13,535 nt of DNA, from NCBI GenBank assembly GCA_039923455.1, contig JBDTCS010000177.1, positions 1-13,535 on the forward strand, in the 5' to 3' direction. Below, piece after piece: positions 7,682-13,535 of the stretch. A model generated the notes under the pieces. It had not been told where the DNA came from. It did no database searches and worked only from the letters and a program-made list of their open reading frames with translations. Every line of letters starts with the position of its first letter. Position 1 is the first letter of the stretch. Origin of the DNA: JBDTCS01 sp039923455 (GTDB taxonomy: Bacteria > Bacteroidota > Ignavibacteria > Palsa-1295). Position numbers and translations under genes: made by a program.

Positions 7682-9063
7682 TGGAGGACCTCCTTCGGGT
7701 CAAGTGCGAGTTTAGAGAGATTGTCCTGTGAAGCAGCAACACCCATCACGTAGGGCTGGCCGTTGATGTAGCGATCGATGTAACGCTTAATGTCGGCGCG
7801 TGTTACTTTCTTCACGTTGTCGATGTAGTTCGTATAGTAATCCAATCCTGCCGAAGCCCAATAGAGCGGAAGTGCGCGAGTAGCAAACGCGCTCGCCGAT
7901 TCCTGCTCATAGATACGATCGCCTTGCAAGATCTGTTTCGCCGTCTCGAGTTCTTCATCGCTGAAATAATCGGCAGCATCGAAATCGGCAACTTCATCCA
8001 TCATCGCTTTGATCGACTTCTTCGTCGATCCGACCGGAGCGAACATTCGAATATCGATCGGTCCCACATTTTGTTGTGAGTAATAGCTCATACCAACCTG
8101 ATATGCCATTCGCGATTCGACAAGCTTTTTCTGAAAGCGAGAATTTGGCTGATCGATGATCGTCGAAAATACATCGGCGGCATACGTATCATCATCTTGC
8201 TTACCCATACTCGGACCCTGCCAGGTCACTTGTACATAAGCGTAAGGAATCCCTGCAGCTTCGCGAACGACAAGCTGTTTCTTGATCGGCGGAAACGCTG
8301 GAGGTGACCACTTCGGGAATGGATTTTCGCCACGCTCCCACATGCCGAAATATTTCTCCGCCTGAGCGAAGACAGTATTCGCATCTACGTCTCCGGCTAC
8401 GATGAGCGCCATATTGTTCGGCACATAGAACCGGTGTTGAATCGTGTGCATTAGCTCCGGAGTCGCAGAGAGTATCGTCGAACGCAATCCGAGTTGCTCC
8501 TTGCGGCTAAAAAGCTCCGGAGACCAAATAGCGCTATCCATTGCATAGCGGATTCTGAAGAGTGGGCTCGCTTCATTACGATCGAACTCACCAAGCACTA
8601 CATAACGCTCTTTGCGAATCTCGGCAGTGTCGAAGAGCGGTGTACGAATCGCCTCTGACATAAATTCAAAACCGCGTGCGAGGTTACGCTTCGGAATAAT
8701 GATGAAGTAATTCACATCTTCCGTGCCGGTCGTCGCATTGCTCACACCGAGCGAAGCACCGAGGCTCTGCAGCCCCTCGAGAAATGCGGCCTGCGAAGGA
8801 TAGGTCTCGTTCGCTTTAAAAAACATGTGCTCGTAAAGATGCGATAGGCCGCTGAACTCCGGAGATTCGGTGAAGCCGCCATTTCGGGCAACTAGCTCCA
8901 CTGTTGCAAGAGGAACCATGTGGTTCTCGACAACAATGATCTCGAGTCCGTTCTTTAACTTCTTTGTTTTATAATCTGGATGCTGCGCTTGTGCATTCTC
9001 ACCCAAGAGCGCAAGCGCAAGAATGGTAGAGAGAATACATAGCCAGCAGAAACATGTTCGCAT
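7678..9063 (-). CDS. M16-family zinc metallopeptidase (catalytic subunit), secreted
   Basis: The 461-residue product has an N-terminal signal sequence (hydrophobic core about 5-20, cleavage near AQA^Q at 24-27). The first half carries the inverted zinc motif of clan ME peptidases: HLYEH at 75-79 (H75, E78 catalytic base, H79), with the downstream Glu ligand most likely E159 in VVLGEFDR. The following region (EDVNYFIIIPK, YVPNNMALIVAGDV at about 212-225) is typical of M16B enzymes. Family knowledge: such enzymes degrade short unfolded peptides in a clamshell chamber formed by two homologous subunits. The next gene, overlapping by 4 nt, encodes the zinc-less homologue, so the pair is expected to form one periplasmic peptidase. 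ATG 9063 has no Shine-Dalgarno. CATTTTTG at 9103-9110 (minus), one mismatch from TAnnTTTG, would give a leader of about 33 nt. Confidence 0.92.
   Translation of the reverse strand: MRTCFCWLCILSTILALALLGENAQAQHPDYKTKKLKNGLEIIVVENHMVPLATVELVARNGGFTESPEFSGLSHLYEHMFFKANETYPSQAAFLEGLQSLGASLGVSNATTGTEDVNYFIIIPKRNLARGFEFMSEAIRTPLFDTAEIRKERYVVLGEFDRNEASPLFRIRYAMDSAIWSPELFSRKEQLGLRSTILSATPELMHTIQHRFYVPNNMALIVAGDVDANTVFAQAEKYFGMWERGENPFPKWSPPAFPPIKKQLVVREAAGIPYAYVQVTWQGPSMGKQDDDTYAADVFSTIIDQPNSRFQKKLVESRMAYQVGMSYYSQQNVGPIDIRMFAPVGSTKKSIKAMMDEVADFDAADYFSDEELETAKQILQGDRIYEQESASAFATRALPLYWASAGLDYYTNYIDNVKKVTRADIKRYIDRYINGQPYVMGVAASQDNLSKLALDPKEVLQ
7689..7695 (-). promoter_or_regulatory. Perfect Shine-Dalgarno AAGGAGG for the second M16 gene
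   Basis: AAGGAGG lies on the minus strand, 7 nt from ATG 7681, inside the last codons (Lys-Glu-Val) of the upstream gene. It is the only clear Shine-Dalgarno sequence in the window. It is followed directly by CCTCC, which could pair with part of it as a small 4-bp hairpin. Confidence 0.55.
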
Positions 9064-9391
9064 AGCGGTTCGATTTGGTTACGAAATCTTTCGGAATGAT
9101 CTCAAAAATGCCCAACTTCTCAGTCGGTGCCGGGGAAGCAACATAAGTCCGGCGTAAATGTATTCCGTAAGTTTAGGAAGCAGGTCTGGCTGGCATACTA
9201 CAAGAATGACTGCTTTTGTACACGCATTATCCACTAATCGCTGAGTTTGACCGTTCGGACCTAGAACTGTAGCGTGTAACCTTTTCCACACTCGGGTGTT
9301 ATTTTTGACAAGCACTAATGCTGGCGATTCTCGACTAGGGATTGTCAACCACAGATTCTCGATCACGTTTGATCTACGGCTACTACCACCG
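9064..9391. other. Divergent intergenic region with possible DoxX-like gene remnant
   Basis: These 328 bp separate the divergent M16 and Asp-box genes. They hold a perfect TAnnTTTG at 9300-9307 for the plus side and a one-mismatch copy at 9103-9110 for the minus side. On the minus strand at about 9139-9264, one frame reads LGPNG, then TKAVILVV, then PKLTEYIYAGLML. This resembles the conserved end of DoxX-like membrane proteins (LGxP, K..G.I.LL.P, P.LKEW.YAG). The frame then loses similarity and no complete gene can be made. It may be a decayed fragment or chance. No repeat or RNA gene was recognised. Confidence 0.3.
9300..9307 (+). promoter_or_regulatory. Candidate Bacteroidota -7 element (TATTTTTG)
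   Basis: This is an exact TAnnTTTG match. It would start transcription near 9314 and give a 5' leader of about 78 nt before ATG 9392. It falls just inside the longest possible frame of the downstream gene (first start at 9296), which favours the later ATG. No -33 TTTG was seen at the usual spacing. Confidence 0.3.
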
Positions 9392-11197
9392 ATGATCGTA
9401 TACCTTCGTTCTACTCTCGCACGGACTAGCAAATCGGTACTACGAGCAGTACTCATTTTGCTTGCACTCTCAAGCATTGCAAATGCTCAAACCTGGAAAA
9501 CAGTAATGAATTTTGGGAGCGGTGTCTCCTGCGTTTATTTCGTTGATCTGCCGGGCGGGCCGAGTCTCGGGTTTGTGGGGCTTTGGAGTGGGGAAGTTTG
9601 GCGAACGACAGATGCTGGAAATTCCTGGACTCTGACCACCGGTAGCCCTGCACTCAACTCATACGTAACCGGAATCACGTTTAAGGACAAAATGACCGGA
9701 TGGTTCAGCTCCGGATTTTTCTCGGGATTCTATCCCGGTACACTCGGGCGCATTTACAAAACGGTGGATGGCGGACTTAATTGGAAGGCCGTAACTCCGG
9801 CAGGCACTTGGTCGAGTGTTTATTATAATCCGGGGAAGCAATTACTTCTCGCCTCCGATTGGAACGGGTCCGGTGCAAGTTACTCCACCGATGAGGGTTC
9901 CACTTGGAATATATCCGTAACAGGAAGAAGGCTCAGTGGCTACTCATTCAGCGACGCAGATCATGGAATAGTCTCGATGCTTGGCGGCTCGTTCATGACT
10001 ACGTCGGATGGTGGCTTCACGTGGACGCCGGCAAATTTTTCGGTCGAGTGCTGGTATCCGCTAATGGTACCCGGCACGAAAGAGTGTTACGCCGTGAGCG
10101 AAGCCAGCGGTGGAGTTTTTCATTCCAGCGATTGGGGAAATAATTGGACGAAAGTCACGTCCTTCATGACCACTGCTACTGCCGGACCGACGGGCTATGT
10201 ACAACTTGAGAATGACGGCGTGCTCTCAATTCAATCGCGTGATCGAGGTGTGCTCATATCCTCCGATCAGGGGCAATCGTGGAATTCGATCAGTGGCCCC
10301 AACAATCAATATGACACACGTTTTTTTGGAAAGTGCAATTACGTCTTCGCCGGATTGGGAGCGAGCATCACAGAAGGTGCACTATTGCGATATGTCTTTA
10401 ATGATATCACGAGTGTGCCACGTCCGCAAGCGGGCTTCATGGATACGAGTGGTGCGATGAAGATCAATGTTCACACTTCTGATTCAGTTACGACAACGAT
10501 CCGCTCAACGAATACGATCAGCAACTCCCCATCACTCGACAATTTGGATTTCACAGTCCTGCACGATCCCGACATGATTTCGATCACGGGCATTCGAGCC
10601 GCAACAGGCTTTTCGCTCGTTTCGCAAAGTGATAACAACGGAGTTACACAGTTCCGATTGAAGCGGCAATCCACTGTGAACATCCCTGCCGGCACGGCTC
10701 TCGTGGACATTCGATCAATCGTTGAGTTGACACCCAGCCATGTGTCAAAACTGATTCTGGAAAATATTCTATACTCCGATAGCGCGAGCGTAACGGTTTG
10801 TGGTATCCTTCCTTCGTTCACAGCTGACACAATGACGATCGTGCTGCACGATCAGTGCGGCGATAGCACACTTCGCTCGCAAATGAATAAAACGCTGGAG
10901 CTCGTAGTCCTTGGCATTTATCCTAATCCGATTCATGGCAATACGAATTCTGCCGCATTCGCTCAAGTGGAATTATCACTCGCGAATGCCGGACACGTTC
11001 GGCTGCAACTCACCGATGCCATCGGACGCATCGTCGGCAACAGTGCAGACTTTGATCTGTCAGCGGGCCAGCACACACTGCCACTTCGAACCGACCAGTT
11101 CGGCAAGATGCAACTTGCCGAAGGAGTCTATTATCTCAACATACGATCTGGGTCGGTCAGCTTGCTGGAAAAACTTGCCGTTGTGCACGAGCATTAG
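9392..11197 (+). CDS. Secreted Asp-box (BNR) repeat protein with type IX secretion C-terminal sorting domain
   Basis: The 601-residue product from ATG 9392 begins with a signal peptide (hydrophobic core about 18-30, cleavage after ANA near 32). An upstream in-frame start at 9296 would bury the signal peptide and is rejected. Six Asp-box motifs follow: TTDAGNSW (72-79), TVDGGLNW (124-131), STDEGSTW (165-172), TSDGGFTW (204-211), SSDWGNNW (245-252) and SSDQGQSW (290-297). They indicate a beta-propeller like that of Ycf48 and sialidases, though no sialidase catalytic residues were identified. Residues about 345-490 form a beta-rich, cohesin-like region with cysteines at 470 and 489. Residues about 505-601 are a T9SS C-terminal domain: IYPNPIHG near its start, then LQLTDAIGRIV, and GVYYLNIRSGS near the end. 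It should cross the outer membrane through the type IX system and become surface-attached or released. The ligand is unknown. Confidence 0.9.
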   Translation: MIVYLRSTLARTSKSVLRAVLILLALSSIANAQTWKTVMNFGSGVSCVYFVDLPGGPSLGFVGLWSGEVWRTTDAGNSWTLTTGSPALNSYVTGITFKDKMTGWFSSGFFSGFYPGTLGRIYKTVDGGLNWKAVTPAGTWSSVYYNPGKQLLLASDWNGSGASYSTDEGSTWNISVTGRRLSGYSFSDADHGIVSMLGGSFMTTSDGGFTWTPANFSVECWYPLMVPGTKECYAVSEASGGVFHSSDWGNNWTKVTSFMTTATAGPTGYVQLENDGVLSIQSRDRGVLISSDQGQSWNSISGPNNQYDTRFFGKCNYVFAGLGASITEGALLRYVFNDITSVPRPQAGFMDTSGAMKINVHTSDSVTTTIRSTNTISNSPSLDNLDFTVLHDPDMISITGIRAATGFSLVSQSDNNGVTQFRLKRQSTVNIPAGTALVDIRSIVELTPSHVSKLILENILYSDSASVTVCGILPSFTADTMTIVLHDQCGDSTLRSQMNKTLELVVLGIYPNPIHGNTNSAAFAQVELSLANAGHVRLQLTDAIGRIVGNSADFDLSAGQHTLPLRTDQFGKMQLAEGVYYLNIRSGSVSLLEKLAVVHEH

Positions 11198-11266
11198 TGT
11201 TTGTAAATCTTGAGAAGACTCTTATTTTATTTTAGCGCGACTCATCGAAGAGCTATTGATTCGTCG

Positions 11267-11274
11267 TATTTTTG
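11267..11274 (+). promoter_or_regulatory. Candidate Bacteroidota -7 element (TATTTTTG)
   Basis: This is an exact TAnnTTTG, with the same eight bases as the copy at 9300-9307. It would place transcription start near 11281. It contains the earliest possible TTG start of the downstream gene (11272), so translation more likely begins at TTG 11302 or 11311. Confidence 0.35.
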
Positions 11275-11310
11275 AAGCTCACGTACACACTTGAGTATTG
11301 TTTGCTTCCT

Positions 11311-13014
11311 TTGATTAACGAAAAACGCCCGAACCCTACATCAGGCGGCACATCTAAACTACTTTTTATTTCAATCGTGGTGCTGCTCATCGAGCAGACC
11401 CGCTTTCTGTTCGTCTATCCGATACCGGATACAGCGATGTGGTTCGGTGACGAGAGTTGGATGATGCTCCTTGGCCGCGGCCTCATCAAAACCGGAAGCG
11501 CACGATTTCCGGAAGCCCTCGGCTCCACGCTTTTCCATTCCACCGGTCTAATCGTCGGAAGCTTGTGGGGATATGCGTTGCTCTATGGCGCACCGGGATA
11601 TTGGTGGGGACATTCCGTGATGTTCGGGCATGCGTTCACTCTCGTCGAGATCGGAAGGATCGTCACGCTACTCGTATCGCTCGTCACCCTTTATTATACG
11701 TATCACATAGCGCGACAACTCGATATTGCTAAGACGTATGCAATCGCGTGCGTGCTACTCATCACCACGTGCGATGCATTTCTTTTTTCTACCCATTCGG
11801 CTCGCTCGGATGGTCTGACCGGATTGGGTGTGCTGGTGTTGCTCTCAATGTGTCTTCGTGCGATCGAGCATCAAGTTCGCAACAAGGTTTTGCGTCCCGG
11901 CTGGTGGTTCAGCTTTGGACTGATTGCGACGGGCCTTCTAAGCTTCTCGCAGCATCACATGACAACCGCCGCGCTCTTTTGCGTTTATGCTGCATGGAAG
12001 TTAGGCGCACTAAAACATTGGCGTCAGTTTGCCGCGATGATCGCCGGTGCAACCGTGATCGTTGGAGCGCTCCTCGCGATCTACTTCTCTTCGATGGGCG
12101 ATATCTCGATGTATGGCTCGCATCGGAGTTTGCAATATCAAAACATCGTCGGTTCACTTCCTGTGTTTCATCCGTTCTCGGTCGCGGTGCAATGGATTAA
12201 TACGTATCTGCGCATTCGGCAGTTCATGATGGAGGCGTGGCCCGTTGGATTGCTCTTAGCTGTCGGTGTTTTGTATTGGATGCTCATCGCTCGACCAAGA
12301 CCACGCATTAGGATTGCGCAACCGAAGGTAGCATTTTTTCTTGTTGCGACATTCTGGCTCGTGATGTCGTGTATGCTCTTCGAAGGGCCGGCTGTATTTT
12401 ATCTCATTCATCTGCTGCCGTGGTTAGCGATTGCGGCGGTCCTGCTTGCCGAACGAGCTGTGCGCCGTTTTATAAACGGTAAGGCTCGAAGGGTTGTGAT
12501 AATCGTGGCGTCGTTGTTTGTTGTGTGCGCGATCACGAATGCATTCTATCATGCAGAGATGTTCGGCAATGTCGGAGCGACCCTAACACAAGCACACTCT
12601 GCCGCTGTTTCAGAACTCCTCGCCAAGACATACACGCTCGGCAAAAAGCCACTCATCGCGACTGCGCAACAGGGTGTGAACTACGTCGACCGCGATACGA
12701 ACGTACGCCTGATGACCTACCACTTTCTCCTTTTCGGATTGGAGAATGTGTCCCCGATCGAGGTGATCGATAGCGAACACGTTGACTATCTTCTCACCTA
12801 CACCGGCAGACCAGATGACGCGATGCAATCTGCCGCTGATTCGTATGGCACCTTAGTCGCGACAAGCATTGGGCACTATACCGATCTCTATCGCGACTAC
12901 TTTGCACCGAATTGGACGCATCTGGATACGCTTCGACTCTATCGCTGGCAACGCAGCTCTCGTGTCGCGATTCCTATAGAGAGAAATGCATTTCGATTCC
13001 AGCGCTTGCCGTGA
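11311..13014 (+). CDS. GT39-like (PMT/ArnT-type) polytopic glycosyltransferase
   Basis: The product has 567 residues from TTG 11311. TTG 11302 and 11272 are other in-frame starts, and 11272 lies inside the putative -7 element. There is no in-frame ATG before the first membrane helix (about 17-35). MWFGDESWMM follows that helix, with the adjacent acidic pair D47-E48 in the first extracytoplasmic loop, where GT-C enzymes carry their catalytic Asp/Glu. STHSARSDGLTGLGVLV (about 160-176) matches the conserved second-loop region with R/D of GT39 proteins. About ten to twelve hydrophobic segments extend to about 412. The last 150 residues are a soluble alpha/beta domain with YLLTYTGRPDDAM. GT39 enzymes move a sugar from a polyprenyl-phosphate carrier to protein or lipid on the outer side of the inner membrane; donor and acceptor are not predictable here. 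The 3' end overlaps the convergent barrel gene by 41 bp. Confidence 0.8.
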   Translation: MINEKRPNPTSGGTSKLLFISIVVLLIEQTRFLFVYPIPDTAMWFGDESWMMLLGRGLIKTGSARFPEALGSTLFHSTGLIVGSLWGYALLYGAPGYWWGHSVMFGHAFTLVEIGRIVTLLVSLVTLYYTYHIARQLDIAKTYAIACVLLITTCDAFLFSTHSARSDGLTGLGVLVLLSMCLRAIEHQVRNKVLRPGWWFSFGLIATGLLSFSQHHMTTAALFCVYAAWKLGALKHWRQFAAMIAGATVIVGALLAIYFSSMGDISMYGSHRSLQYQNIVGSLPVFHPFSVAVQWINTYLRIRQFMMEAWPVGLLLAVGVLYWMLIARPRPRIRIAQPKVAFFLVATFWLVMSCMLFEGPAVFYLIHLLPWLAIAAVLLAERAVRRFINGKARRVVIIVASLFVVCAITNAFYHAEMFGNVGATLTQAHSAAVSELLAKTYTLGKKPLIATAQQGVNYVDRDTNVRLMTYHFLLFGLENVSPIEVIDSEHVDYLLTYTGRPDDAMQSAADSYGTLVATSIGHYTDLYRDYFAPNWTHLDTLRLYRWQRSSRVAIPIERNAFRFQRLP

Positions 13015-13535
13015 GATAATTCGTCGAGGTCGAAGTAAGTGAACTCCCCGGAAGCACATTATACTTCACAGTCAGATCAGCGCTAAACATTCCGGCGAGT
13101 GGAACAAGTGCACCACCAACTAAAGCATAGCCGATCTTGGTTTGATTAATCGCAGCAGCCGGACTTGCAATACCGTTCGTTGTTTGATTTACGAGATCGT
13201 TCACGCTCGCTTCTGCACCCAAATACGGTGTAACACCATTCACGTCGATCATAAAGCGCATACCGGCAAAGAAAGGAAAATTGGTGAAGTTGATCTCGGT
13301 CGAATCGATACGCTGCTTGCCAAAACTCATATAGCCTACTCCCACAACCCCATTCAGCGAGGCACCGAGAGGCATGCTCACAGTCGCTGTCACTCCATAA
13401 CCACCCGCAGTTGCAACCAGACTCCCCTCACCTGCCGGACGTTCCCAGACACCTTGCAGGCTGAGATTCAATCCGTTGGCTGGTCGAGGATGGGCTGCGG
13501 CTTGAGTATTTGTCCCGGTTTGAGCGTGCAGTGCG
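12974..13535 (-). CDS. Outer-membrane beta-barrel protein (partial, start off the right edge)
   Basis: The frame is open to the right edge, giving 187 visible residues. The first ones read ALHAQTGTNTQ, the end of a Sec signal peptide cleaved before Q, so only the beginning of the signal is missing. The mature part alternates polar and hydrophobic residues in amphipathic strands (LNLSLQGVWERP, GYGVTATVSMPLG, LNGVVGVGYMSFG, GVTPYLGAEASVND, KIGYALVGGALVP, SADLTVKYNVL). It ends in a terminal strand, LTASAGIEMHFSL, with aromatic and aliphatic residues at the end as in barrels inserted by BamA. The size suits an eight-stranded barrel of the OmpW/OmpA/opacity type. Function is unassigned; adhesion, structural or small-porin roles are all possible. 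The TTG at 13471 is not a plausible start because the signal peptide lies upstream of it. The TAG stop at 12974-12976 lies inside the GT39 coding region. Confidence 0.82.
   Translation of the reverse strand, partial: ALHAQTGTNTQAAAHPRPANGLNLSLQGVWERPAGEGSLVATAGGYGVTATVSMPLGASLNGVVGVGYMSFGKQRIDSTEINFTNFPFFAGMRFMIDVNGVTPYLGAEASVNDLVNQTTNGIASPAAAINQTKIGYALVGGALVPLAGMFSADLTVKYNVLPGSSLTSTSTNYLTASAGIEMHFSL

Noticed and set aside
9296..9391. N-terminal extension of the Asp-box gene to 9296
   Set aside because: It places 32 residues before a clear signal peptide and starts upstream of the putative -7 element at 9300-9307.
9079..9477. 132-codon minus-strand frame as an intact gene
   Set aside because: Its first part is antisense to the signal peptide of the Asp-box gene and has no family pattern. 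Only a short internal stretch resembles DoxX, so it is described as a possible remnant, not a gene.
11205..11235. Possible terminator after the Asp-box gene (GAG-AAGA-CTC then T-rich)
   Set aside because: The stem is only about 3 bp and cannot be called an intrinsic terminator.
1..13535. CRISPR arrays, tRNA/rRNA genes, insertion sequences, attachment sites
   Set aside because: Looked for on both strands; no regularly spaced repeats, transposase-like products or tRNA-like cloverleaf signals were recognised by eye.

Overview
The window looks like chromosomal DNA from a Gram-negative member of the Bacteroidota/Chlorobi group. A Kapabacteria- or Ignavibacteria-like lineage is my inference. The evidence is a secreted Asp-box protein ending in a type IX secretion sorting domain, many Sec- or lipoprotein-targeted products, almost no Shine-Dalgarno sequences in front of genes, and several intergenic copies of TAnnTTTG, the Bacteroidota -7 promoter element. 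No rRNA, tRNA, CRISPR array, insertion sequence or phage gene was seen.

Layout, left to right. (1) Minus strand, 1-1450: a gene cut by the left edge. It is open across the whole interval and encodes a SLOG-type Rossmann sensor followed by a two-helix membrane module of SLATT type, an architecture linked to nucleotide-controlled cell-suicide and defence systems. It is the most interesting gene here. (2) Plus strand, 1647-4126: a three-gene unit of a membrane-anchored TPR protein, a secreted DUF6702-like protein and a small HupE/UreJ-family membrane protein. (3) Minus strand, 4138-5424: a secreted protein made of about twelve ankyrin repeats, convergent with the HupE gene. (4) Plus strand, 5545-6258: an unrecognised lipoprotein, followed by a strong bidirectional terminator at 6281-6315. 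(5) Minus strand, 6356-9063: two translationally coupled M16 metallopeptidase subunits. The upstream one has the zinc site HLYEH, while the downstream one has lost it but keeps the R/Y pair, so they probably form an active/inactive heterodimer. (6) A 328-bp divergent gap that may hold a remnant of a DoxX-like gene. (7) Plus strand, 9392-11197: a secreted six-Asp-box protein with a cohesin-like middle region and a T9SS C-terminal domain. (8) Plus strand, 11311-13014: a GT39-type membrane glycosyltransferase. (9) Minus strand, 12974 to the right edge: an outer-membrane beta-barrel protein missing only the start of its signal peptide, with its 3' end overlapping the GT39 gene.

Most of the window is cell-envelope material: sorting, proteolysis, glycosylation, barrel and lipoproteins. 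The SLOG/SLATT-like gene is the outlier, a likely conflict effector with no obvious partner inside the window. Two genes, SLOG/SLATT-like and GT39, have no usable ATG. For both, the position of a TAnnTTTG element helps select a TTG start.
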